NCBI RefSeq assembly: GCF_019679435.2
Contig: NZ_CP139781.1
Coordinates: forward strand, 620,001 to 684,000
Reading direction: 5' to 3'
From: Actomonas aquatica
GTDB lineage: Bacteria > Verrucomicrobiota > Verrucomicrobiia > Opitutales > Opitutaceae
DNA: 64,000 bases
Below are positions 40,384-48,565 of the stretch, piece by piece; position 1 is the stretch's first letter, and each line of letters begins with the position of its first letter. The notes beneath the pieces were generated by a model. The model worked only from the letters and a program-made list of their open reading frames with translations, made no database searches and was not told where the DNA came from. The position numbers and the translations under genes are program-made.

Positions 40384-40756
40384 TTCCGCTCCGCCGCAAG
40401 ACCGGGTCCGGAGGCCCCGGTCCACCTCGGTATCGCCAGGTGGACGCCGGCGTCCCGACGGCGTCGCGCCAGTAGGAGTCTGCCTCACCGCAAGCGTCGG
40501 TCGCGCCTGGTTCCGCTCCGCCGCAAGACCGGGTCCGGAGGCCCCGGTCCACCTCGGCACCGACAGGTGGACGCCGGCGTCCCGACGGCGTCTGTTCCAG
40601 TAGGAGTCTGCCTCACCGCAAGCGTCGGCTGCGCTTCGTTCCGCTCCGCCGCAAGACCGGGTCCGGAGGCCCCGGTCCACCTCGGTATTGCCAGGTGGAC
40701 GCCGGCGTCCCGACGGCGTCTGTTCCAGTAGGAGTCTGCCTCACCGCAAACGTCGG
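40384..40756. repeat. Three tandem copies of a 127-bp repeat
   Basis: Units start with TTCCGCTCCGCCGCAAGACC at 40384, 40511 and 40639 (spacings 127 and 128 bp), each ending ..CTCACCGCAAGCGTCGG. Copies are nearly identical, with changes such as CGCGCC versus TGTTCC. Each unit holds internal inverted repeats (ACCGGGTCCGGAGGCCCCGG; GTCCACCT/AGGTGGAC; GACGCCGGCGTC). The block lies between two convergent genes, where it could act as a bidirectional terminator. It is open on the minus strand, but nothing suggests a real protein. Confidence 0.92.
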
Positions 40757-40774
40757 GCCCCCTCCCGCTCCACC

Positions 40775-42247
40775 TCAACTCACCAACCCGTTGAGGTAAT
40801 CCTCGAGGTTGGTGAAGCCGTCGCCGTTGCGATCTGCGGCCCCGTCACTCGGGTCGTGCGGGTCAAATCCGTGCTCCCGTTCCCACGCATCCGGCATGCC
40901 GTCGCCGTCGGTGTCCCAGTCGGCCGCGCGGTGCACTTCCGGATAATCGTCCCAGCCGCCCACGTCCTCTTGCGAGTCCGGCAATCCGGGCAGTCCGGTT
41001 ACGCTGCCGCGATACGTGAAGGTGCCTTCGCGCACCTCGCGTAGGATGCGTTCATCATGCGGATCGAGCGCGGGAAAATTGCAGCCCACATCGGCCAACA
41101 CGTCCGCCCGGGCCTCTTCCGCGCTTTGCGTGGTGACATACGATGGGAAGAACGGCGTGTCGCTCCACGGGCTGTAATCCTGCGGCAGCGTGCCACCGCG
41201 TTCGGTCGTGGCGATGCGTCCGTCCGCTTGATTTTCGAGGCCGAAATGGCCCGGCATGACATTGCCGGCAAAGTAGTAGCGCTGCGTGCCCGGGAAGCCG
41301 CCGTATTGCGCGTTAAGCGCGTAGAAGAACGTCGTGGCGGGTCCCGGCTGGTAGTAGTTGTTCACGAAATTCACCTCGTGGGCACCGCCGTCGGTGGCGC
41401 GCTTCGACCAGTTGTAGACCACGTTGTTGGTGATATCGAGGCGGCCCGCGTAGGTATGGCCGGCGTGCTTGTCGAGGCCACCGGCGAGGCTCCAGTTGCG
41501 TCCGGCATTGTGCGCCAGCAGGTTGTGGTGAAAGCTGCCCACGTCGCCGCCGATGCTGGCGGCATAACCGTGCTGCGTGCCCGGTTTGTAGTTCTTGTGA
41601 CCGGCCGCGTTCAACGCCTCGGAAATAAGGGTGCGCTGCAGCGTAATGTTTTTCCCACTACGCGAGCTGAAGGCCTCATCCAGCGTCCAACTGATCGAGC
41701 AGTGATCGATGATGCAGTTGTCGGCCGAGGCCATGCCCATGCCGTCGAGCGTCGTGCCGGAGGTATTGCCCGGGCGCACCCGCACGTAGCGAATGATCAC
41801 GTCGCGGGCGCCCAGCATGCCGAAGTTGTAGTTGCTGATGCAGATGCCCAGGCCCGGCGCGGTCTGCCCGGCCACCGTGAGCTGGGAATTGGGTCCCCGC
41901 ACGATGAGCTTCGACTTCAGGTCAATGCGTCCTGAAACGTTGAATACAACCGTGCGCGGCCCCTCGGCCTCGACCGCGGCGCGCAGACTGCCCGGGCCGG
42001 AGTCGTTGAGATTGGTCACCGCGATCACGCGCCCTCCGCGGCCTCCCTGTGCGAAACGGCCGTAACCTTCGGCGCCGGGAAAAGCGATCTGGCGCTCATC
42101 GTCGGACGGGGTTTGGGCAGGCTCCGCGCCCATCGCGCCGAGCGCGCTCAGGCTGAGGAGCGCAACCGCAGCCAGGGAAGCAAGCGGTCGGCGTGGTTTT
42201 GCGCGGTTACGGTTTAAAGGGAAAACGAGTCGAGTCAGATGCATCAT
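40775..42247 (-). CDS. Pectate lyase (PL1-like) with C-terminal calcium repeats
   Basis: A 490-residue exported lyase. The leader (MMHLTRLVFPLNRNRAKPRR then LASLAAVALLSLSALGAMGA) is followed by IAFPGAEGYGRFAQGGRGGRV and TNLNDSGPGSLRAAVEAEGPR. The beta-helix has CIIDHCSISWTLDE and GSFHHNLLAHNAGRNWS. The C-terminal calcium segment is DTDGDGMPDAWEREHGFDP with DRNGDGFTNLEDYLNG. Of the three PL1-like proteins in the window it differs most in the central region (GHKNYKPGTQHGYAASIGGDV). It is read from the divergent region shared with the SSS/aldolase operon. ATG 42244 is an equally possible start. Confidence 0.9.
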   Translation of the reverse strand: MMHLTRLVFPLNRNRAKPRRPLASLAAVALLSLSALGAMGAEPAQTPSDDERQIAFPGAEGYGRFAQGGRGGRVIAVTNLNDSGPGSLRAAVEAEGPRTVVFNVSGRIDLKSKLIVRGPNSQLTVAGQTAPGLGICISNYNFGMLGARDVIIRYVRVRPGNTSGTTLDGMGMASADNCIIDHCSISWTLDEAFSSRSGKNITLQRTLISEALNAAGHKNYKPGTQHGYAASIGGDVGSFHHNLLAHNAGRNWSLAGGLDKHAGHTYAGRLDITNNVVYNWSKRATDGGAHEVNFVNNYYQPGPATTFFYALNAQYGGFPGTQRYYFAGNVMPGHFGLENQADGRIATTERGGTLPQDYSPWSDTPFFPSYVTTQSAEEARADVLADVGCNFPALDPHDERILREVREGTFTYRGSVTGLPGLPDSQEDVGGWDDYPEVHRAADWDTDGDGMPDAWEREHGFDPHDPSDGAADRNGDGFTNLEDYLNGLVS

Positions 42248-42566
42248 CGGGTCAGTCAGCGGCCAGGGGTTGGGGGGAGTTGCGGCAGGCGATCACCGGT
42301 CCGGCGAGGCCTTGCGACCCGACTATCGGCGGAATGTGGCGCAACTTCTGCCAGAATCTGCAGGGCCTGTGACGCGATCCTAAGATCGGCCGGCGATTTC
42401 TTAGCATTCCGCAACCATTGATCTGAAATCGGGCAGCACTTCCGCAACCGTATGACTTATGCTGCGAATCCGCCACGTTCCCGGCCGCTGTCTGCCCATG
42501 GCCACAGTGCCCGCGTCCCCACGCTGCCGTGACGCGTTGCCCCCCAACCCCTTCCCCCTCTCGACT
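42248..42566. promoter_or_regulatory. Divergent promoter region with a 10-bp direct repeat
   Basis: The region between the PL1 gene and the SSS/aldolase operon. TTCCGCAACC occurs at 42407-42416 and again at 42440-42449, 33 bp apart (about three helical turns), each followed by a TGA a few bases later. CTAAGATCG..CGATTTCTTAG nearby (about 42379-42404) is an imperfect palindrome. These may be regulator sites for one or both directions. The frame of the SSS gene is open up to 42459, but residues before the GTG at 42567 are not transporter-like. Confidence 0.4.
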
Positions 42567-44114
42567 GTGCCCCTCAGCCTCCTCGATTATTTTGTCATCG
42601 CGGCCTACGCCGGCGTCATTGCCGGCATCACTTGGTTTTGCGGCCGCCAACGCGCGACCACGGCCGATGACTATTTTGTGGCGGGCCGTTCCATGCCGGG
42701 CTGGGCCGTGGCCATGGCAATGATGGCCGCGTTGATCTCGAGCAACACCATGGTTGGCCACCCGGCCACGGCTTACCAAAAGGGCCTCATTCTCCTCCTC
42801 GGCAGCCTCACCCTGCCCGCCGTGCTCTTCTTCGTGGCCAAGGTCATCGTGCCGTTCTACCGGCGCACGATCCGCATGAGCGCCTACGAATACCTCGGGC
42901 GCCGCTTCGGTCTCGGGGGGCGGCTCTACGCCTCGATCTGTTTTATGGCGGATCGGCTCTTCGATGTCGGCGTAACCTTGCTCACCTCGGCCGTGCCGGT
43001 GGCGGTCATGACGGGGTGGCCGCTCTTTAACGTCGTGGCCGGCCTCGCCGTCTTTACGGTCGCCTACACCATGCTGGGCGGCATGCGCACGATCGTGTGG
43101 ACCAGTGTGGTGCAAGGCGGCGTGTTTATGATTGCCGCCGTGCTCATCGCGCTGCGCCTGCTGCTCGCCCCCGAATGCGGCGAACCCGGCGCGGTGTTGC
43201 GCGCCGCCTGGGAGGGCGGTCGTCTGGGCCTCGGCGACTTCAGTTTTTCGTGGGCTTCACTCTTCGACTCAACTCACACCACCCAATGGCTGCTGGTGCT
43301 CGCTTACACGGTCAACTGGGGCCGGCGCTACATTGCCGACCAACACATGGTGCAACGTTACCTCATCGCCCGTTCCGACGCCGATGCCGAGCGCGGCGCC
43401 CTCTGGAACGGTCTGCTGTGCGTGCCCGTCTGGGCCATCTTCATGCTCATCGGCGCCAGCCTTTTTGGGTTCTACCAACTCAGCGGCGCCACCCCGCCCA
43501 ACGTCGCCGACGAGGTCGTGCCGCACTTCATCGTGCATCAACTGCCGGCCGGCATCGTGGGACTCATGCTCGCGGCCATTCTCGCGGCCTCGATGTCCTC
43601 GATCAGCCCCGATCTGAACAGCATCGCGACCGCCTTCACCTCCGACATCATGGGCCATTTCCTACCGCAGCTCAGCGACCGCGCCCGGGTGCGAATCGGT
43701 CGCCTCGCGGTTTTCGTCGGCGGGGGAGTTGCCCTGCTGACCGCCTTGCTCATGGCCCCCAAGGGCGAAGCGGCCACCATCATGGAACGCGCCGTCACCG
43801 TCGCCGCCATTCTTTCGGGCGGCATGCTCGGTCTGTTCTTCCTCGGCTTCTTCACCCGCACCGCGACCCGCGCCGGGTGTTACGCGGGTCTCGCCGCCTG
43901 CGCCGTCTTTACGGCCTGGGGCACGGTCACGGCCGGCGCCGAGCCGCTGATCGACCTCGGTTTCAACTTCCCGCTCAACCCCATCCTCATCGGCATCCTC
44001 GGCCACGGCGTCGTTTTTGGCGTCGGTTACGGCGTCAGCCGTCTCGTCGGCGGCCATGTGCCGCCCGATGTCGACCAACTCGTCTACCGCCGTGCGCCGC
44101 GCCCGGTCGCCTGA
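42567..44114 (+). CDS. Sodium:solute symporter (SSS family)
   Basis: A carrier of about 515 residues with 13-14 hydrophobic helices. Marks: RQRATTADDYFVAGRSMPGW, LISSNTMVGHPATAYQKG, SAYEYLGRRFGLGGRLYAS, the signature GGMRTIVWTSVVQGGVFMIA and AAILAASMSSISPDLNSIAT. First gene of a plus-strand operon with sugar-acid enzymes, so it probably imports the acid sugar they degrade. I place the start at GTG 42567, seven residues before helix 1 (LLDYFVIAAYAG); ATG 42459 or 42498 would add a proline-rich, non-membrane stretch. The dehydrogenase gene begins 7 bp after its stop codon. Confidence 0.9.
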   Translation: MPLSLLDYFVIAAYAGVIAGITWFCGRQRATTADDYFVAGRSMPGWAVAMAMMAALISSNTMVGHPATAYQKGLILLLGSLTLPAVLFFVAKVIVPFYRRTIRMSAYEYLGRRFGLGGRLYASICFMADRLFDVGVTLLTSAVPVAVMTGWPLFNVVAGLAVFTVAYTMLGGMRTIVWTSVVQGGVFMIAAVLIALRLLLAPECGEPGAVLRAAWEGGRLGLGDFSFSWASLFDSTHTTQWLLVLAYTVNWGRRYIADQHMVQRYLIARSDADAERGALWNGLLCVPVWAIFMLIGASLFGFYQLSGATPPNVADEVVPHFIVHQLPAGIVGLMLAAILAASMSSISPDLNSIATAFTSDIMGHFLPQLSDRARVRIGRLAVFVGGGVALLTALLMAPKGEAATIMERAVTVAAILSGGMLGLFFLGFFTRTATRAGCYAGLAACAVFTAWGTVTAGAEPLIDLGFNFPLNPILIGILGHGVVFGVGYGVSRLVGGHVPPDVDQLVYRRAPRPVA

Positions 44115-44121
44115 TTTTTCC

Positions 44122-45288
44122 ATGTCCGCCGCTTCCTCCCTCACGTTTCGCCAACCGCCGCAGATCTCGCTCGGCCCGAACGTGGCCGCGTCCGCCCTCG
44201 AATCCTGGGTGCGTGGTCCCTACCGCCGCCTTTGGGTGCTCACCGCGCCGCCCGTGCTGGCGCTGGCGGAGCAGGTGCTCGCCCCCTGGCGCGAAGCCGG
44301 CGCGGCCATCGAGATCGTGACCGACCTCGCCGCCGAGCCCACCACCGCCCAATGTGAAGCCCTGCGCGCCCGGGCCACGCGCTTCGCGCCCGACCTGGTC
44401 ATTGGCCTGGGCGGAGGCTCCGTGCTCGACGTCGCCAAAGTGGTCGCCGCCCTGCACGACCGCACCGAACCCGCGACCGATTTCTACGGGATCAACGTGC
44501 TGGAGGCGCGCCGCACCAAGTTGATCTGCATCCCAACCACCGCCGGCACCGGCAGCGAGGTATCGCCCAATTCGCTGCTCTTCGACGACGCCACGCAGAC
44601 GAAAAAAGCGATCATTTCGCCGGCGCTCATTCCCGACGCCGCCATCGTAGACGCGGCGCTCATGACCGGGCTGCCCCCCAGCTTCACCGCCACGACCGGC
44701 ATCGACGCGCTGGCGCACTGCCTCGAAGCCTACGCCAGCCGCAACGCCCATCCCACGGTCGATCTTTGGGCGCTCGCCGGCGTTGCCCTCGTGGGCGAAA
44801 AGCTGCTCACCGCGGTTAACCACGGCAACGATCTCGCCGCGCGGCACGCCCTCGCCACTGCCAGTCTCTACGGCGGACTCAGTCTGGGGCCCGTCAACAC
44901 CAACGGCGTGCACGCCCTCGCCTACCCGCTCAGTGGCGCGCTCCATCTCGCTCACGGTATTTCGATCGCGCTCATGTTGCCGGCGGTGGTCGCCTTCAAC
45001 GTCCCCGCCCAACCCACCCGTTTTGCGGCTCTGGCTCGCGCGCTCGGCGCCGACCCGGATCACTGCGCCGACGACGCCACCACGGCCGCCCAACTGCCGG
45101 ATTTGCTCACGCGGCTCATCACCGCCAGCGGCATTCAACTCGGCCTGCGTCACCACGGGGTGACCGCCGCCATGATTCCCACCCTCGCCGACGAAGCCCT
45201 GCTCGTTACGCGCCTGCTGCAGAACAACCCGCGCCCGGTCACCCGCGACGACGCCATCGCCATTTATCAGGCCGCCTTCGAGGCCTGA
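44122..45288 (+). CDS. Iron-containing (group III) alcohol dehydrogenase
   Basis: A 388-residue cytoplasmic NAD(P)H enzyme interconverting aldehydes and alcohols. The dinucleotide motif is GLGGGSVLDVAKVVA (residues about 94-108), then PTTAGTGSEVSPNSLLFDD. Metal ligands fit DAAIVDAAL (Asp), DALAHCLEAYAS (His) and NGVHALAYPLSGALHLAHG (two His). Within this operon it could reduce the aldehyde released by the adjacent aldolase. ATG 44122 directly follows the SSS stop codon; the frame is open upstream only as overlap with that gene. Confidence 0.92.
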   Translation: MSAASSLTFRQPPQISLGPNVAASALESWVRGPYRRLWVLTAPPVLALAEQVLAPWREAGAAIEIVTDLAAEPTTAQCEALRARATRFAPDLVIGLGGGSVLDVAKVVAALHDRTEPATDFYGINVLEARRTKLICIPTTAGTGSEVSPNSLLFDDATQTKKAIISPALIPDAAIVDAALMTGLPPSFTATTGIDALAHCLEAYASRNAHPTVDLWALAGVALVGEKLLTAVNHGNDLAARHALATASLYGGLSLGPVNTNGVHALAYPLSGALHLAHGISIALMLPAVVAFNVPAQPTRFAALARALGADPDHCADDATTAAQLPDLLTRLITASGIQLGLRHHGVTAAMIPTLADEALLVTRLLQNNPRPVTRDDAIAIYQAAFEA

Positions 45289-45311
45289 ACCGAAGTAGAC
45301 TCCAAGTTCGC

Positions 45312-45344
45312 CTACTCACTACTCGCTACCCGCTACTCACTACT
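45312..45344. repeat. CTACTCACTACTCGCTACC simple repeat
   Basis: An imperfect tandem of CTACTC/CTACCCG words fills the gap between the dehydrogenase and aldolase genes, ending 9 bp before the aldolase ATG. No function visible; it belongs to the same habit of filling gene junctions with short repeats. Confidence 0.6.
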
Positions 45345-45353
45345 TATCCTGCC

Positions 45354-46262
45354 ATGCCCTCCTCCCTCCATCGTGGTGTTATCGTTCCCATGGTCACGCC
45401 GGCCACTGCCGCCGGCGATGTTGACCTCGCCGCCGCCGCTTGCATCGCGGACCGCCTCGCCGCGCACGGCCTGCATATTTTCGTGCTCGGCACGACCGGC
45501 GAAGCCGCCTCGGTCGCCGCCAGCCAACGCCTCCCGCTCGTGCAGACGACCCTACAGGCCGCCGCTGGCCGCGTGTCGGTGTATGTCGGCATCGGCGATC
45601 ATTGTGTCGCCCAAAGCATCGAGGCCGGCCGCGCCTACCTGGCTCTCGGTGCCACTGCCGTGGTGGCACTCCTGCCCGGTTACTACGCGCTCACACCGGC
45701 TGACATGACCGCCTACTTCCGCCGCATTCATGACGGTGTGGGTGGTCCGCTCATGCTCTACAACATCCCGGTCGCCACCCACCACTCCATCCCCCTCGAC
45801 GTCATCGCCGAGCTCGCCGACCTGCCGCACGTCATCGGCTTCAAGGACTCCGAGGGCACCGCCGGTCGATGGGAGGAAGCGTATCAACGTTTTGGTGACC
45901 GCCCCAATTTCGCCCTGCTCATGGGCATCGCCGCCAAAGGCACCGCGGCCCTCCGCGGCGGCTTCGATGGCGTCATCCCGTCCGGCGGCAACCTCATGCC
46001 CGCCGAATGGGCCGCCTGGTGGCGTCACGTCGAGGCCGGCGACTGGGACGCCGCGACCGCCCTCCAACAACAGTTCGACCAGGTCAACGCGGCCCTGCAA
46101 CGCGGCACCACCCTCGGCCACGCGCTGGCTGGCCTCAAAACCGGCCTCGCCGCCCAGGGCATGTGTTCGCCGGCCATGCTGCCGCCGCTCTCGCCCTACT
46201 CCGATTCGGTCCAGGCCGAGGTCTGCGCCGCGCTCCGCGAGCTTCAAGTCGACCTCGGCTAA
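45354..46262 (+). CDS. DHDPS/NAL-family aldolase
   Basis: A 302-residue TIM-barrel class I aldolase of the dihydrodipicolinate synthase / N-acetylneuraminate lyase superfamily. Marks: VLGTTGEAASV (residues about 44-54, pyruvate carboxylate loop), LYNIPVATHHSI (catalytic Tyr near 132) and VIGFKDSEGTAGR (Schiff-base Lys near 160). Members condense or cleave pyruvate-containing compounds, such as 2-keto-3-deoxy sugar acids. Its neighbours (dehydrogenase, sugar-acid kinase, PdxA-like enzyme) make catabolic cleavage far more likely than lysine synthesis. The exact 2-keto-3-deoxy substrate is not readable from the sequence. Confidence 0.92.
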   Translation: MPSSLHRGVIVPMVTPATAAGDVDLAAAACIADRLAAHGLHIFVLGTTGEAASVAASQRLPLVQTTLQAAAGRVSVYVGIGDHCVAQSIEAGRAYLALGATAVVALLPGYYALTPADMTAYFRRIHDGVGGPLMLYNIPVATHHSIPLDVIAELADLPHVIGFKDSEGTAGRWEEAYQRFGDRPNFALLMGIAAKGTAALRGGFDGVIPSGGNLMPAEWAAWWRHVEAGDWDAATALQQQFDQVNAALQRGTTLGHALAGLKTGLAAQGMCSPAMLPPLSPYSDSVQAEVCAALRELQVDLG

Positions 46263-46315
46263 CCGCCGCCTGCTTTCTACCCCCGCCCCAGCTTACCCCA
46301 CAACCCCTTCGCTTC

Positions 46316-47488
46316 ATGTCCCTCAACCTGGTTTTTGCCGATGACCTCACCGGTGCCTGCGAGATCGCGGGCATCGCGCATCGCGCCGGTTTGCGCACCC
46401 ATCTGTCGATGGATCCGGAGACCGCGCCGGTCGATCCCGCCGAGCTCGTGGTGGTCGACACCGAGACCCGGCTGCTTTCGGCCGCGCACGCCGCCGCTCG
46501 TATCCAGTATTTTGCGACCGAGCTTCCCTCCGACTGCCGCCTCTTCAAAAAAACCGACTCGGTGCTGCGCGGCCCCGTCGCCGCCGAAACCGCCGCGCTC
46601 GCCCGTCACCTGCAGCGCGATCTCACCCTGCTCGTGCCGGCCAATCCGGCGTTCTCCCGCCACATCGTCGGCGGTCACTACCGCATCGGCACCGAACCCC
46701 TGCATCGCACGCCCTTTGGGCGCGATCCCCTCAACCCGATCACCACCGACGCGGTGGTGGATATCCTCGGGGAGTGGGATGGCCCGGGGCCCGCGGAACC
46801 CCGCAGCCTGCCGCCGCACGGTGAGTTGCCGTCAGCCGGCCTCGTCATCGGCGACACCGCCGATGTGCGCGACCTGCAGGCCTGGGCTCGCCGCGTCTCC
46901 CCCGCCACCCTGCCTGCCGGTGGTGGCGCGTTTTTCACCGAGTTGTTGCAGCCCGTGCCGCTCGCGACCCCGGCGCCGCCGCCACCGCTCGACGCCCCTA
47001 CCTTGCTGCTCTCGGGCACAACGATTCCGGCCCAGCGCGCCCTGCTGCAAAACTCGCCCGATGCCGTGCCGCTCTCGCTCGACGAGTTGTCCCGGCGCGG
47101 CGACACCGCCCTCACAAATTGGCGCCAGCGGGTGCTCCGCCAAGTGCGCCGCAACAACCGCGCCCTCGTTTACGTGGAGGGTGAGGTTTCCCCGGATCCA
47201 TCGACGCCCGGCCGCATCACCTGCGCTCACGCCTTCCTGGCCGAGTGTCTTGCCGCCTCCTTCGACCACAAACCGTGGCATCTTTTCATCGAAGGTGGTG
47301 CCACCGCCGCGGCCATCGCCTCCGCGCTCGGCCGCCGTCGTTTCGGCGTGCGGCATGCGTGGGGACCGGGCGTGGTGACGCTGCAGCCGGTCACCGGCCC
47401 TTTCCCGTTGTTCACCCTGAAACCCGGCAGCTACCCTTGGCCGGCTCCGCTGCATCAGCACTTTTTCCCGACTCCTTCCCGCGGCTGA
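46316..47488 (+). CDS. DUF1537-family four-carbon acid sugar kinase
   Basis: A 390-residue kinase. The N-terminal substrate domain opens with LVFADDLTGACEIAG (ADDxTG signature) and has FKKTDSVLRGPVAAE near residue 80. The C-terminal nucleotide domain has FIEGGATAAAIASAL near 325 and ends HAWGPGVVTLQPV..FTLKPGSYPW. Characterised relatives phosphorylate D-threonate, D-erythronate or 3-oxo-tetronates at C4. It is somewhat shorter than usual (about 420). With the next gene only 1 bp downstream being PdxA-like, the known D-threonate/D-erythronate kinase plus PdxA2 pairing is the best reading. The frame extends up to 46007 only as overlap with the aldolase gene. Confidence 0.9.
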   Translation: MSLNLVFADDLTGACEIAGIAHRAGLRTHLSMDPETAPVDPAELVVVDTETRLLSAAHAAARIQYFATELPSDCRLFKKTDSVLRGPVAAETAALARHLQRDLTLLVPANPAFSRHIVGGHYRIGTEPLHRTPFGRDPLNPITTDAVVDILGEWDGPGPAEPRSLPPHGELPSAGLVIGDTADVRDLQAWARRVSPATLPAGGGAFFTELLQPVPLATPAPPPPLDAPTLLLSGTTIPAQRALLQNSPDAVPLSLDELSRRGDTALTNWRQRVLRQVRRNNRALVYVEGEVSPDPSTPGRITCAHAFLAECLAASFDHKPWHLFIEGGATAAAIASALGRRRFGVRHAWGPGVVTLQPVTGPFPLFTLKPGSYPWPAPLHQHFFPTPSRG

Positions 47489-47489
47489 C

Positions 47490-48491
47490 ATGTCCTCCCT
47501 CCCTCTGCTTGCTCTCACGCTCGGCGATCCTGCCGGCACTGGCCCCGAACTGCTCACCAAGGCCTTGGTCGACCCCGCGGTGCGTGCGGTCTGTCGGCCG
47601 CTGGTCATCGGTGACGCGGCCACCCTCGCCGCGGCCCGGGCATTTACCAACTGTCCGGCGGAAATCGTGGCGGTGGATACGCCCGAAAACGCCACCTTCG
47701 CGGCCGAAACCCTGACCGTGTTGGACCTGAAGAATGTCGACCTTGCTACCCTGGAGCGCAGCGCCGTTTCCGCCGCCGCCGGCCAAGCGGCTTACGACGC
47801 CGTCGTCACGGCCGCGCACCTCGCCCTTGAGGGTCGCGTGGCGGCCATTGTGACGTCCGCGCTCAACAAAGCCGCCCTCAACGCTGCGGGTCATCATTAC
47901 GACGGTCACACCGGCCTGCTCGCGCACGTCTGCCAGTCGCCCGGCGCCACCATGATGCTCGCCGCCGACAAGTTGCGCGTCAGCCATGTCTCGACCCACG
48001 TCTCGCTGCGCGAGGCCATCAACCGCGTCCGCCCCGAACGCATTTTGAAAGTCCTCGAACTGACGCGTGCCGCCGTGCAACGCCTCGGCATCGCCGACCC
48101 CAAACTCGCCGTCGCCGGGCTCAATCCGCACGCCGGCGAAGGAGGCCTCTTCGGCACTGAGGAGGAGGAATTTATCGCCCCCGCCATCGCCGAAGCCCAG
48201 GCCCGCGGCTGGAACGTCAGTGGTCCCCATCCCGGCGACACCGTGTTTTTCCGCGCCGCCCAAGGGGAATTCGACGGCACCGTCGCCATGTATCACGACC
48301 AGGGCCACGTGGCCGCGAAGATGCTCGGCATCTGGCGCGGCGTGAACGTCACCCTCGGCCTGCCCATCATCCGCACCTCCGTCGAACACGGCACCGATTT
48401 CGCCAATGCCGGCACCGGCCGCGGCGACCCGCGCTCGCTCATCGAAGCCATCAAACTCGCTGCCGCTTTGGCCGCTCAACCTTCTGCCTGA
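47490..48491 (+). CDS. PdxA-family 4-phospho-tetronate dehydrogenase (PdxA2-like)
   Basis: A 333-residue metal- and NAD-dependent oxidative decarboxylase. Signatures: TLGDPAGTGPELLTKAL at the N-terminus, HHYDGHTGLLAH (metal His near 135), STHVSLREA, GLNPHAGEGGLFGTEEEEFI and MYHDQGHVAAKML (further metal His). PdxA acts in vitamin B6 synthesis, but the PdxA2 branch beside DUF1537 kinases oxidises D-threonate or D-erythronate 4-phosphate to dihydroxyacetone phosphate and CO2. Genetic context supports the catabolic role. It is separated from the kinase gene by a single base. Confidence 0.9.
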   Translation: MSSLPLLALTLGDPAGTGPELLTKALVDPAVRAVCRPLVIGDAATLAAARAFTNCPAEIVAVDTPENATFAAETLTVLDLKNVDLATLERSAVSAAAGQAAYDAVVTAAHLALEGRVAAIVTSALNKAALNAAGHHYDGHTGLLAHVCQSPGATMMLAADKLRVSHVSTHVSLREAINRVRPERILKVLELTRAAVQRLGIADPKLAVAGLNPHAGEGGLFGTEEEEFIAPAIAEAQARGWNVSGPHPGDTVFFRAAQGEFDGTVAMYHDQGHVAAKMLGIWRGVNVTLGLPIIRTSVEHGTDFANAGTGRGDPRSLIEAIKLAAALAAQPSA

Positions 48492-48500
48492 TTCCTCAAC

Positions 48501-48550
48501 TGTGGCCGGGGGCGATGACCCCGGTCCGGCCTCACCGAGGCCGGCTACAA
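48501..48550. repeat. Palindromic repeat at the PdxA-sialidase junction
   Basis: Two hairpins in tandem: GGCCGGGG..CCCCGGTCC and CCGGCCTC-AC-CGAGGCCGG, ending GGCTACA. The ATG at 48515, which could extend the next gene by 17 residues, lies inside it. Confidence 0.65.
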
Positions 48551-48565
48551 CCCCGTCTAAGTCCA

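Noticed and set aside
40384-40756. CRISPR array
   Set aside because: The repeat unit is 127 bp and near-identical throughout, with no unique spacers and no cas genes.
40342-40778. Minus-strand frames across the tandem repeats
   Set aside because: They only translate the 127-bp repeat; no leader, no family, and repeats of this kind are noncoding elsewhere.
45354-46262. Lysine-biosynthetic dapA
   Set aside because: Context is sugar-acid catabolism, and the superfamily contains many sugar-acid aldolases.
47490-48491. Vitamin B6 pdxA
   Set aside because: Placement 1 bp after a DUF1537 kinase in a catabolic operon favours the PdxA2 role.
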